Source: Bacteriovoracaceae bacterium UBA4573
GTDB lineage: Bacteria; Bdellovibrionota; UBA1018; UBA923
Reading direction: 5' to 3'
DNA length: 24,941 nucleotides
Assembly: GCA_002387735.1 (NCBI GenBank)
Contig: DGKJ01000054.1
Location: forward strand, 1 to 24,941
The notes beneath the pieces are model-generated. The model searched no databases. It saw nothing but the letters and a program-made list of their open reading frames with translations, and was not told the origin of the DNA. Shown here piece by piece: positions 13,964-21,924 of this stretch (its first letter is position 1; each line of letters starts with the position of its first letter). Position numbers and translations under genes: made by a program.

Positions 13964-15502
13964 ATGTCCGCTATCATTCGCTCATCTAGGTTAATTTCGG
14001 CCTTTTTGCTGCTATTCGCTAGTTTTGTTAGCCTTGCGACCCTCGCCGAACCAACTTACGCAGCCCGAAAAAAGGGCAACTGCAAAGAAATCGTTAAACA
14101 AACGACCTTCGATGAAGGCGTCGAAGAGTTCGAAGTAGCCCACCCGAGTTCGAAAAGCGTTTCGCCCACGATTGCTGACGCCTACGATAGGGAACTACGC
14201 AAAACTCAGATTGCGAGTCGTCAGAGCATTCTTGCGAAAGAAGCCGAACTAATTGAGATTGAACTAAAAACCTTCGACCAGCTAAAAAACTCAAGCCTGA
14301 TTGGCGGCCTTTCAGAACACTGGATTACGACCTTTGAAAAAACTCCACTTCGTGGCGCCGCTGATGAAGAGATTGAAAAAGAGGTGGATGAAGATACGGA
14401 AATGACCGAGTCCACTCTCCCTTCCGACGAAGCAACTCCCACTGCTGTTCTGGCTATTAAGTCACCCGAGCAACAAATTGCCGAACTTGAATCGATTCTT
14501 CAGTCTGAAGAACTAGTGCACACTGATGCTAGGGCAATATTCGCAAGCGCTCGAATCTATCTTAAAACCGTTCAAAAATTACCCAACTCAAAGGAAGTTT
14601 CTTCAGAAATTTCTGGCCTCTTAGGACAAGTTGAAAAAACTCTTCAGAATATCACTGGGTATTTCAACTTTATTGTCGAAGGAAATTTGCGCTTAGTGCT
14701 CAGCGCTGCCGCCAAACAACGAAATCGGCTCCCGTCCGGCCTCGCCTTCGAAGACCTTGTGCAAGAAGGAAATATGAGTTTGATGATTGCCGCTCAAAAA
14801 TTTGTGCCGCGACGAGGTTACGCTTTTAGCACCTACGGAACTTGGTGGATTCGCCAGGGATTCACCCGAAGCCGTATCGACAAAGGATCGATGATTCGCA
14901 TTCCAGTTCATAAAGTGGAAGCCATCAACCGACTTTTAAGAGCCGAAGATGAGTTTCGCCAAAAAAACCATCGTTTTCCATCCACCCTTGAACTTGCAAA
15001 AATTCTCGCCATTAAAGAGAGCGAAGTCATTTTTATGTATGAATCTCTTTCGAATAACAAAATGGTTTCGCTCGATGCTCCCGCATATTTAGGCGAAGAT
15101 GCGGAAGCCCCACTAAGCGACTATGTAAGAGACGCCCGAGTGGTGCCCCAAGCCGAAAAAGCCTCGAACAATCAGGATTTAAGACTATTACGGCGCGCGC
15201 TCGAGAAACTTTCGCCTCGAGATCGCAGTGTCATTGAAGGACGTTTCGGACTTAGCGCCCTTAGTTATGATGACGACGCCACTCTTCAGGAGGTCGGTCG
15301 GCTCCTTGGGCTCACTCGCGAACGCGCTAGGCAAATTCAGGAACAAGCTTTAGTGAATCTGCGCAAAGCTTTAATTCAAATGGATCCTTCACTTGCTCAG
15401 AAACTTCAAGTTTTCATCAAAGACAACAGGGAAAAGAAGTTGGCGAAAAGCCGCAGTCGACCCACGATGAAGGCCTTTAGAGCGGAACGCACACCAAAAT
15501 GA
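13964..15502 (+). CDS. Sigma-70 family sigma factor with N-terminal signal peptide or membrane anchor
   Basis: The 512-residue protein is an RpoD/RpoH-like sigma factor. Region 2 (about 230-318) has LRLVLSAAAKQ, LAFEDLVQEGNMSLMIAAQKF and the core and -10 binding FSTYGTWWIRQGFTRSRID, then RIPVH. Region 3 spans about 312-390. Region 4 (416-480) has LSPRDRSVIEGRFGL and the helix-turn-helix VGRLLGLTRERARQIQEQAL. All key motifs look intact. What is odd is the N-terminus. MSAIIRSSRLISAFLLLFASFVSLATLAEPTYAARKK has a basic start, about 18 hydrophobic residues (10-28) and a TYA-AR cleavage-like site after Ala33, as in Sec signal peptides. A good ribosome site makes ATG 13964 the real start. The 34-230 stretch is charged, with an acidic patch at about 126-150. 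It may be membrane-tethered and released by proteolysis, or exported; both are inference. It is not the ordinary housekeeping RpoD by its N-terminus. Confidence 0.85.
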   Translation: MSAIIRSSRLISAFLLLFASFVSLATLAEPTYAARKKGNCKEIVKQTTFDEGVEEFEVAHPSSKSVSPTIADAYDRELRKTQIASRQSILAKEAELIEIELKTFDQLKNSSLIGGLSEHWITTFEKTPLRGAADEEIEKEVDEDTEMTESTLPSDEATPTAVLAIKSPEQQIAELESILQSEELVHTDARAIFASARIYLKTVQKLPNSKEVSSEISGLLGQVEKTLQNITGYFNFIVEGNLRLVLSAAAKQRNRLPSGLAFEDLVQEGNMSLMIAAQKFVPRRGYAFSTYGTWWIRQGFTRSRIDKGSMIRIPVHKVEAINRLLRAEDEFRQKNHRFPSTLELAKILAIKESEVIFMYESLSNNKMVSLDAPAYLGEDAEAPLSDYVRDARVVPQAEKASNNQDLRLLRRALEKLSPRDRSVIEGRFGLSALSYDDDATLQEVGRLLGLTRERARQIQEQALVNLRKALIQMDPSLAQKLQVFIKDNREKKLAKSRSRPTMKAFRAERTPK

Positions 15503-15619
15503 ATCTCGTAGTTTTCCTGCGATTCTGAATAGACGCTCTAACTCTGACATTTAATGGTTTAGTGCTCGTACCTCGAAGCAATTGCCCTCCAGTAATGCCG
15601 TGCCTGGCTCGGCCATTCC

Positions 15620-15648
15620 TTGACACCCATTCATTTCGAATTTACCCT
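15620..15648 (+). promoter_or_regulatory. Candidate promoter for the TPR lipoprotein-rodZ operon
   Basis: TTGACA (15620-15625), a perfect -35 hexamer, is followed after 17 bp by TACCCT (15643-15648), a weaker -10. Transcription would begin near 15655, giving a short leader that still includes AAGGAG (15657-15662) before the ATG at 15670. Confidence 0.5.
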
Positions 15649-15669
15649 GAAATTATAAGGAGTTGTGAA

Positions 15670-16443
15670 ATGATGGTACATGCACGGATGCTAGTTTTTT
15701 TGGGACTTCTTAGTCTAGTTGCCGGATGCGCATCAACGCCGCCCGGTACTGTAGAAATCAAAAACCCAACCGAACAAGCAAAACTTTACACTGAAATGGG
15801 TACCGCGGCTTTGGTGCGTGGCGAGTATCCTCAAGCGGTGGAAGATCTACGCAAAGCGATCATGATTGACGAAAAAAACCCGATCGCCCACAACCATCTG
15901 GGTCTTGCCTATTTCGCGCTTGGAAAAAAGGATCTGGCAAAAAAAGAAATCGAACTCGCGATCAAACATGATCCGGAATATTCCGACGCTTACATTAATC
16001 TTGGAAATTTTTTAGTAGAAAAAAAAGACCTCGAAGGCGCCAAAAAACTTTATCGCAAAGCACTTGATAATTTAGAATACAAAATGCGGCACCGCGCGCT
16101 TACAAGCTTGGCTCAGGTAGAGCTTCGCCAAGGAAACACATTGCAGGCACGTCAACTTTTGCACCAGTCAATAAATGCTAATCCCGAATATTGCTTATCT
16201 CATTTTTTACTAGGGTCGATTTACATGAGAGAAAACAACGTTCGTCGTGCGGCAGAAGAATATAAAAAATCGGTCGAAAAATCCTGCGCCGGAAATCCTG
16301 AGGGTCATTTAAATCTAGGGCTTTCCTATATGCGATTAAAGGAATATGAAAAGGCTCGGAGCTCATTCGTATTTTTAATCGAACAGTTTCCAGAAACACT
16401 ACAAGCGCAAAAGGCTGGCGACCTTATCAAGGACATTCCCTGA
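15670..16443 (+). CDS. TPR-repeat lipoprotein, PilF/PilW-like
   Basis: The start is set at ATG 15670 because AAGGAG (15657-15662) lies seven bases ahead; this gives 257 residues and a clean lipoprotein signal, MLVFLGLLSLVAGC, with Cys20 as lipidation site. The mature part holds about five or six TPR units, for example AKLYTEMGTAALVRGEYPQA, IAHNHLGLAYFALGKKDLA and SDAYINLGNFLVEKKDLEGA, and a last one at GHLNLGLSYMRLKEYEKA. The layout matches PilF/PilW, the outer-membrane pilotin that helps assemble type IV pilus secretin, and other TPR lipoproteins. The RodZ-like gene follows after eight bases, and pilF-rodZ pairs are common in Proteobacteria. Pilus function is likely but not proven; no pil genes are in view. 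Confidence 0.85.
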   Translation: MMVHARMLVFLGLLSLVAGCASTPPGTVEIKNPTEQAKLYTEMGTAALVRGEYPQAVEDLRKAIMIDEKNPIAHNHLGLAYFALGKKDLAKKEIELAIKHDPEYSDAYINLGNFLVEKKDLEGAKKLYRKALDNLEYKMRHRALTSLAQVELRQGNTLQARQLLHQSINANPEYCLSHFLLGSIYMRENNVRRAAEEYKKSVEKSCAGNPEGHLNLGLSYMRLKEYEKARSSFVFLIEQFPETLQAQKAGDLIKDIP

Positions 16444-16451
16444 AACTATAA

Positions 16452-17414
16452 ATGGAAGACACCAAACCCTCACAGAATATCGGCGAATTCCTTCGATCCG
16501 AACGCGAAAAAAAGAACATTACTGTTGAACAGGTAGCCTCCGCTACTAAGGTCAGCCTAAAACTGCTGCACTCGCTTGAGTCTGACGACTTTACCACACT
16601 TCCAGCCAAGCCTTTCGTACGCGGTTTCGTAATGGCCTATGCAAAATACATTGGTCTAAACCCGCAAGAAGTTGTCACTCGATTCGAAGAGGTGCTCACT
16701 GAGAAAAGCGCTAAGAAATTCACTAGGGCTGACAGCTCGCCGCACATTTTCGTAGAAAAGGATTCGTCGGCCGATAATTCCAAAACCTTGCTTTCGATAA
16801 TCATGGGTGGTTTTTTGGTCGCGGCCATAGTGATTTTTGCGTTTGTAAAACCTTCGCTGAAACACAAACGCCACAAAAAAAACGCATCTGAGTCGTCAAG
16901 TTCCAGCACAGTTTCGAACGAAACTTTGGTCACCGTGGCTCCACCCGGCACAGCTCTGAGTACTGCTGCGCCGGCAACTAATCTAACGACCACCCCAGCT
17001 CCGACTGCTGCGCCTACCGCCGCGCCCACTGCACCGCCAGCGACAAAGGCTCCTTCGCCTTCGGCCACTCCAAGCCCGACCGCCAAACCTACTTCCGCTC
17101 CGAACGCCACTCCGACTGGCAGCACTTCCATTCCCTATGCCGAAGTGAAACAGCTTTTGGTTGTACGGGCCCTAGAAGATTCCTGGATCAAATATCAAGC
17201 CGACGACTTTCCGATTCGTCAGTACACTTTGCGCAAAGGCCAGAAAATTTTCATTCGCGGTAGATCCAGTATTCGGTTCCGCTGTTACAAGGCTGGGGGC
17301 GTAGAATTGAGCTATGACGCTACGCAATTCAAACCTCTCACCGACAATTCCAAAACCCTAATCATGCCTCAGTCGATGGAAGACGAATTCCGCGCGGAAC
17401 CATTTAAAGAGTAA
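16452..17414 (+). CDS. rodZ: RodZ-like cytoskeletal helix-turn-helix membrane protein
   Basis: The 320-residue protein has a Cro/C1-type helix-turn-helix (about 10-75; IGEFLRSEREKKNITVEQVA through PFVRGFVMAYAKYIGLN) as in RodZ, where it binds MreB. One membrane segment follows (about 113-132, LLSIIMGGFLVAAIVIFAF), then a basic stop-transfer KHKRHKK. A Pro/Ala/Thr-rich linker (about 162-224) leads to a C-terminal periplasmic beta domain (about 230-310, DUF4115) with QLLVVRALEDSWIKY and RKGQKIFIRG. RodZ links the MreB filaments to the wall-synthesis complex and sets cell width. The start has no Shine-Dalgarno and sits eight bases after the upstream stop, so reading is probably coupled. The linker is longer and more repetitive than usual. 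Confidence 0.88.
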   Translation: MEDTKPSQNIGEFLRSEREKKNITVEQVASATKVSLKLLHSLESDDFTTLPAKPFVRGFVMAYAKYIGLNPQEVVTRFEEVLTEKSAKKFTRADSSPHIFVEKDSSADNSKTLLSIIMGGFLVAAIVIFAFVKPSLKHKRHKKNASESSSSSTVSNETLVTVAPPGTALSTAAPATNLTTTPAPTAAPTAAPTAPPATKAPSPSATPSPTAKPTSAPNATPTGSTSIPYAEVKQLLVVRALEDSWIKYQADDFPIRQYTLRKGQKIFIRGRSSIRFRCYKAGGVELSYDATQFKPLTDNSKTLIMPQSMEDEFRAEPFKE

Positions 17415-17683
17415 ATTCAGCTCGGCGCATAAAAGTTATCCACAGGATACCCCCGAGTTATCCACAACTGATAACTATTTAATTTTATTGCACTAAATCC
17501 TAAAATCATCCGACTTATCCACAGGCACCTGCCCATTTATCCACAACCCGGCTTCCTTTGGGCGTTTTCAAGGATCGAGCACTGAAAAATTCCCTCTAAA
17601 ACCGCTACAATGGCTGTATTTGAGATTTTTGTAATTAGACGATCAAATGAAAAAGCCTTACCCTGAAGGGTTTTCGAGAAAAT
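17415..17683. other. Intergenic region between convergent rodZ and lptF
   Basis: This 269-base gap is the longest in the window. Besides the DnaA boxes it holds AT-rich segments and a small ACCC-TGAA-GGGT dyad (17660-17671), too weak to call a terminator. No tRNA or supported reading frame was found. Confidence 0.7.
17436..17545 (+). other. Cluster of four perfect DnaA boxes in two doublets (candidate oriC or DnaA-titration site)
   Basis: TTATCCACA occurs four times on the + strand at 17436-17444, 17458-17466, 17515-17523 and 17537-17545. Start-to-start spacings are 22, 57 and 22 bp, so two doublets are repeated 79 bp apart. First members are followed by GG, second members by AC, which shows a duplicated unit. 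An AT-rich stretch separates the doublets (17467-17514), and another AT-rich stretch follows the cluster (about 17617-17660). The region lies between convergent gene ends (rodZ and lptF), where no promoter is expected, so a replication or DnaA-binding role fits better than transcription control. No dnaA, dnaN or rpmH is near, so oriC status is unproven. Confidence 0.8.
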
Positions 17684-18781
17684 CTACCAGGAGGATCGCC
17701 GAAAACTCTCAACAGCAAACGGTAGAACAATCAAATTCGGAATCTGAAGCGCCCAAAACGCTGATAATCGATGGCTCTCAGCCAGGTTAGTTCCAAATAT
17801 GTGCAGCGCCCAATAAACGACCACAATTCCGATCGCTAGAAATAACGCATTCGATTTTACACTTCGCATTCGAACCACGCCCAACCCTACCCCGAGAATT
17901 CCGAACATCAGCGGGGTCATGGAAAGCGCGATGCGCTTCCAAAATTCAATCGCATATTCCGGATACCGCTCTGCATTACCTTCGTAACGCTTCATTTGTG
18001 AACGTAACTCATCGAGTCCAAGGGTTTTGGCGTATTTAATCTCGTCAACCTGCCCCTCTTCGACGCGAAGCATAATTCGATACTCGTTGAAATCAATTTT
18101 CTCGTAATACCTTCTAGAAATATCCGAGCGATAAATGCTACCAGCGTTTAATTTTAAAATCGTTGCCGCAGCAAGATCGCTATCCGTTTTCAGTGGAATC
18201 AGTAATCCATCGCGCGCCATGACAGCCATAGGATTTTTGTTGTCACGCTCGTCGTACATGAAAACGCCGGAAAGACTGTTCTCTTTAAGATTCACTTTGT
18301 CGGCATATATTAAAAGGTCGAAAAAACCCTCAGTGAATGTACCTTCTTTAATATTGGAAACAACCTTCGTGTTACCGATCTTCACCAATGTGCTCTTAAA
18401 CTGCAGATTGCCCCAAGGAATAAAATAAAAGGTCAGATAACAAAGCACAGCGGCTACGGCTGTTGAAAATAGTCCGATGGGCAGGTACATGCGCAGCAAA
18501 GACAAGCCCGACGCTTTAAAGGCGACTATTTCACTGTCGGCGCTCATGCGACCAAACCCAACAAGAGTAGCTACCAGAAAGCTAATCGGCAAAACGACTG
18601 GCAAAAATGCCGCCGAAATATAAATGGTCATCTTGGTTAGAAGCGTCAGGCCCACTCCATGATTAATGAAGTAATCAGTAAGCCGCACCACTTGGAACAT
18701 GAGAAATACGAACATGAAAAAAAAGAACGCTCCGAAAAATGGAACTAACACTTCGGTAAGTATATAGCGGTAAGCTCTCAT
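17684..18781 (-). CDS. lptF: LptF/LptG-family permease of the LPS export ABC transporter
   Basis: The 365-residue protein has the LptF/LptG plan. Membrane helices come near 10-30, 50-70 and 97-120, then a large periplasmic beta-jellyroll (about 125-265), then three helices at about 284-357. MRAYRYILTEVLVPFFGAF is a typical opening, and SEIVAFKASGLSLLRMYLPI is the coupling helix that meets the LptB ATPase. The complex pulls lipopolysaccharide from the inner membrane and passes it to LptC/A. LptF and LptG are hard to tell apart without alignment, so the symbol is provisional. It follows a sugar transferase gene by 23 bases on the minus strand. Confidence 0.9.
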   Translation of the reverse strand: MRAYRYILTEVLVPFFGAFFFFMFVFLMFQVVRLTDYFINHGVGLTLLTKMTIYISAAFLPVVLPISFLVATLVGFGRMSADSEIVAFKASGLSLLRMYLPIGLFSTAVAAVLCYLTFYFIPWGNLQFKSTLVKIGNTKVVSNIKEGTFTEGFFDLLIYADKVNLKENSLSGVFMYDERDNKNPMAVMARDGLLIPLKTDSDLAAATILKLNAGSIYRSDISRRYYEKIDFNEYRIMLRVEEGQVDEIKYAKTLGLDELRSQMKRYEGNAERYPEYAIEFWKRIALSMTPLMFGILGVGLGVVRMRSVKSNALFLAIGIVVVYWALHIFGTNLAESHRLSAFWALQIPNLIVLPFAVESFRRSSW

Positions 18782-18804
18782 GTTTTGATTTCTACGCCCT
18801 ATAG

Positions 18805-20199
18805 TTAGTAGGCGTTCTTACCTATTAGACCTCTGAATACCGTGAGAAACAAGATCTTGAGGTCAAACAATAACGACCAGTGGCGAATGTAGTACAAATC
18901 ATGTTCGATTCGTTTTTCGAGTGAAGTATCGCCACGCCAGCCATTCACCTGCGCCCAACCAGTGATACCCGCTTTGACTTTGTGCTTCAGCATGTACCGC
19001 GGCACTTGAGAGCGCACTTTATCAACCACCCAGGTTCGTTCCGGGCGCGGCCCGACAATGCTCATGTCGCCCAGTAGCACATTAAAAAATTGAGGCAACT
19101 CATCGAGGCTTGTTTTGCGCATTATCCGGCCAATGGCCGTGACACGAGGATCATCTTTCTTAGTAAGTAGTTCTACATCTCCAATTTGATCAACGGTCAT
19201 CGACCGAAACTTAATCATTCCAAATCGTTTGCCGTTGAGGCTCATGCGTTCCTGACGGTAAAACACTGGGCCTTTCGAAGTCAGTTTAATCAAGGCCGCC
19301 AACAATACCATGACTGGCCCTGCAATTATCAAAGCGACCATGGCCAAAAATATGTCGGACACTCGCTTGAGCAACATGTTAAAACCCATCATTGGGGTTT
19401 CATTTAAACTGACCATCGGCAAACCGTCGAAATCTTCTACTTCGCACCCAATCGCAATATAGTCGTAAATGTCTGGCACTAATACGACATCAAGTATTTC
19501 GTCTTTAACCGAACCCAAAATCGCTTCCAACTGCGGCATTTCGTTTCGCGAAAGTGCGACAACCACTTTATCTACCTGGTGCTCTTTCGCGATTTTAGCG
19601 ATCTCTTCGTAGGTACCCAGCCAAGCTAAGCCTTTTACGGGGGGTTCGGTGCCCTTAGGGGCCGCGAAACCCACGAATCGCAAACCTAATTCGGGGTGCC
19701 GAGACAACTTGGAGTAGGTGTGGCCGGCGGGAACCCCAGATCCAACGAGTAGCACCGCGTTCTGATTAAATCCTTTCGCCCGGAATCGACGCAGCGTATT
19801 GCGCAGTTGAATTCGACCAAACACCAACAAGACTGCCGAGCCAAAGTAGAAATAAACAAATACCCCGCGGGAGAGCTTATAAGTCGACACCAAATATGTC
19901 AGCGCAATGAATATTAAACAGGCCAGAGTATGGGCTCGAAGGACTCGGTAGGCCTCAGCGGTTCGGCGAACCATTCTTTGGCTTGAGTATAAATTAAATA
20001 TTGAAAAGACCGAGCCCCACAGAAAAACAATTACCACGCCATAGGCCGCGTACTCGTCAAACGGCGGAATAGCGTTGGTCATTATCGCGAGCGGATAGTG
20101 TTTCCGAAGATAGTAGGCCGCCAACCAACAGAAGAGCAAAACCGACGCGTCCATCAAGCGAAGCGCTGGGCCGAAGACCGCGTAGTATTTTCGAAGCAT
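18805..20199 (-). CDS. Polyprenyl-phosphate hexose-1-phosphate transferase (WcaJ/WbaP-like)
   Basis: The 464-residue integral membrane protein has four N-terminal helices (about 13-125), a nucleotide-binding-like central domain (about 145-265, VLLVGSGVPAGHTYSKL) and a C-terminal catalytic domain. The catalytic part has a membrane anchor (VSDIFLAMVALIIAGPVMVL), GKRFGMIKFRSM, TSLDELPQFFNVLLGDMSIVGPRPE and KVKAGITGWAQVNG. The Asp-Glu in LDELPQ is the catalytic pair of the family. It starts a surface glycan by moving a sugar phosphate from UDP-sugar to undecaprenyl phosphate, giving exopolysaccharide, O-antigen or capsule. The sugar (glucose or galactose) cannot be told. It is the first gene of a two-gene set with lptF. 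Confidence 0.93.
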   Translation of the reverse strand: MLRKYYAVFGPALRLMDASVLLFCWLAAYYLRKHYPLAIMTNAIPPFDEYAAYGVVIVFLWGSVFSIFNLYSSQRMVRRTAEAYRVLRAHTLACLIFIALTYLVSTYKLSRGVFVYFYFGSAVLLVFGRIQLRNTLRRFRAKGFNQNAVLLVGSGVPAGHTYSKLSRHPELGLRFVGFAAPKGTEPPVKGLAWLGTYEEIAKIAKEHQVDKVVVALSRNEMPQLEAILGSVKDEILDVVLVPDIYDYIAIGCEVEDFDGLPMVSLNETPMMGFNMLLKRVSDIFLAMVALIIAGPVMVLLAALIKLTSKGPVFYRQERMSLNGKRFGMIKFRSMTVDQIGDVELLTKKDDPRVTAIGRIMRKTSLDELPQFFNVLLGDMSIVGPRPERTWVVDKVRSQVPRYMLKHKVKAGITGWAQVNGWRGDTSLEKRIEHDLYYIRHWSLLFDLKILFLTVFRGLIGKNAY

Positions 20200-20292
20200 A
20201 TCTCATCAATACCGGCGCTTTAGAGCTTTTGCAACGCAGGTATTTTTGATAGATCGGAGCTTCATTTTCTTACGAACTCTAAGGGAGTTTTT

Positions 20293-21921
20293 ATGGCTAA
20301 AATCAGCAAAAAGAAGTCCGCGAAACCAGTTGCCCGAAACAAGGGTATAAACTTCGTCGAACAGTACTGCGACGCATTCGTCCAATTCGGGGCGACTAGA
20401 TCCAATACCGCTTCCGAGCAAATGGCAGAAGTGGTGGCCGTAGCCCCCGGCGTTGGAAATGGCGAAAAAAACCGCAGTTCCTTTACGCTCACTAAGGACT
20501 GCAAAGACTATACGACTAAATGCGCCGAATTGATTCAATCTCAAGAACTTTCAACTGCTGCTGGCTCTACCTGCTTGGTGCGATTAGGCGGGCTTCGAAA
20601 AGCTAAAAACTTACTTTTCGTGGGACTCGGAAAAGAAAAGAAAAACTACGACTTTGCATCTAAATCAGAACGTCTACGTCAAATCGGAGGCGCCATAGCT
20701 AGAAAACTAGTGGCCGAAAAACAGTCTTCTGCGAACGTAGTACTCGATTCGTTTTTGAATTCAGCGTCCAACACCAACGTTGATGTTCAAAACGGTGCCC
20801 AGGCCTTGGCCGAGGGGATTGGTCTCGCGTGTTATCGGTTCGATAAATATTTTTCGAAAAAGAAAGAGCAAGCACCCCTTGAGATTAACTTTGTTGCGAA
20901 TGACGCTAAAAAACAGGCCCTCGCGGAAAAAGGTCTTGAACGAGCTCGAGCAACGATTGCTGCGACTCACCTCGCGCGCGATTTGGGCAACGAGCCGTCG
21001 AACGAACTCACTCCTAAACTTCTGGCAGAGTCGGCCCATAAAGTAGCAGGACAACTTGGATTAAAGTGCCAAATTTTTGCTGAAGCCGATTTAAAAAAAG
21101 AAAAAATGGGCCTTTTGTTGGGCGTCGGCCAAGGCAGCGCCCACCCTCCACGTTTGATCGTCTTGGAGTATTCCCCTAAGGCCGCGAAAAAAGCGAAAAC
21201 AGTAGCGCTCGTAGGCAAGGGTATTACGTTTGATTCGGGCGGAATTAGCATCAAACCTTCGTCCCGCATGGAAGACATGAAACACGACATGTGTGGGGCC
21301 GCCGCCGTAATAGGGGCCATCTGTTTGGCGGCGCTCAATAAGGTGGAACATCGAGTGATCGCGGTGGTTGCTGCGGCTGAGAATATGCCCTCGGGCCAGG
21401 CGATTTGCCCAGGCAATATATTGGTTTCGCGCGCTGGAAAAACTGTGGAAATAACCAACACCGACGCTGAGGGTCGACTAGTGCTGGCGGACGCCCTTGA
21501 TTTCGTTCAAGATCTGAACCCCGACTACATTGTCGATGCCGCCACCCTAACCGGTGCGGTGTCTATAACCCTCGGGAAAGCCTGCTCAGGACTAATGGCC
21601 AACGACGCGGGCATTGTAAAAAAACTTCGTGACGCTGCACTCGACTCGGGTGAACGCGTATGGGAACTACCAATGTACGAAGAATATTTTGACGACCTCA
21701 AGAGTGATTACGCAGACATGCGAAACTCTGGCGACACCGCATCCCACGGTACCGCGAAAGGCGCAAAGTTTTTGGAACAATTCATTCGCAAGGGGGTTCG
21801 CTGGGCCCACCTCGACATTGCCGCCGTGGCGTACAACCTCGGTTCCATTCCGTACATGGCCAAAAAAGGCGCGACTGGGTACGGGGTACGCCTGTTAAAT
21901 GGATTCTTGTCGGAAATTTAA
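20293..21921 (+). CDS. pepA: Cytosol (leucyl) aminopeptidase, family M17
   Basis: The 542-residue protein has an N-terminal macrodomain-like part (about 1-230) and the M17 catalytic domain. Metal and catalytic residues sit in LVGKGITFDSGGISIKPS and MKHDMCGAAAV, and in the family signature NTDAEGRLVLADAL. It removes N-terminal residues from peptides using two metal ions as a hexamer; PepA in E. coli also binds DNA. A clear AAGGGAG (20281-20287) precedes the ATG. The first ~20 residues are basic and Lys-rich (KISKKKSAKPVARNKG) and are not usual for the family. It leads a + strand operon, with asnS three bases behind. Confidence 0.94.
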   Translation: MAKISKKKSAKPVARNKGINFVEQYCDAFVQFGATRSNTASEQMAEVVAVAPGVGNGEKNRSSFTLTKDCKDYTTKCAELIQSQELSTAAGSTCLVRLGGLRKAKNLLFVGLGKEKKNYDFASKSERLRQIGGAIARKLVAEKQSSANVVLDSFLNSASNTNVDVQNGAQALAEGIGLACYRFDKYFSKKKEQAPLEINFVANDAKKQALAEKGLERARATIAATHLARDLGNEPSNELTPKLLAESAHKVAGQLGLKCQIFAEADLKKEKMGLLLGVGQGSAHPPRLIVLEYSPKAAKKAKTVALVGKGITFDSGGISIKPSSRMEDMKHDMCGAAAVIGAICLAALNKVEHRVIAVVAAAENMPSGQAICPGNILVSRAGKTVEITNTDAEGRLVLADALDFVQDLNPDYIVDAATLTGAVSITLGKACSGLMANDAGIVKKLRDAALDSGERVWELPMYEEYFDDLKSDYADMRNSGDTASHGTAKGAKFLEQFIRKGVRWAHLDIAAVAYNLGSIPYMAKKGATGYGVRLLNGFLSEI

Positions 21922-21924
21922 ATT

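Noticed and set aside
15562..15669. Upstream start for the TPR lipoprotein
   Set aside because: AAGGAG sits just ahead of 15670, and only that start gives a proper lipoprotein signal; the extra residues look like untranslated leader.
16637..17131. 164-codon minus-strand frame rich in Gly/Val/Ala
   Set aside because: A by-product of the repetitive Pro/Ala/Thr linker codons of rodZ read backwards.
17660..17671. ACCC-TGAA-GGGT dyad downstream of lptF as a terminator
   Set aside because: The stem is only four base pairs and lacks a suitable U-run on the minus strand.
17647..17790. Small + strand reading frame of 47 codons overlapping the end of lptF
   Set aside because: No ribosome site, overlaps a well-supported gene in antisense, and the translation is low in recognisable character.
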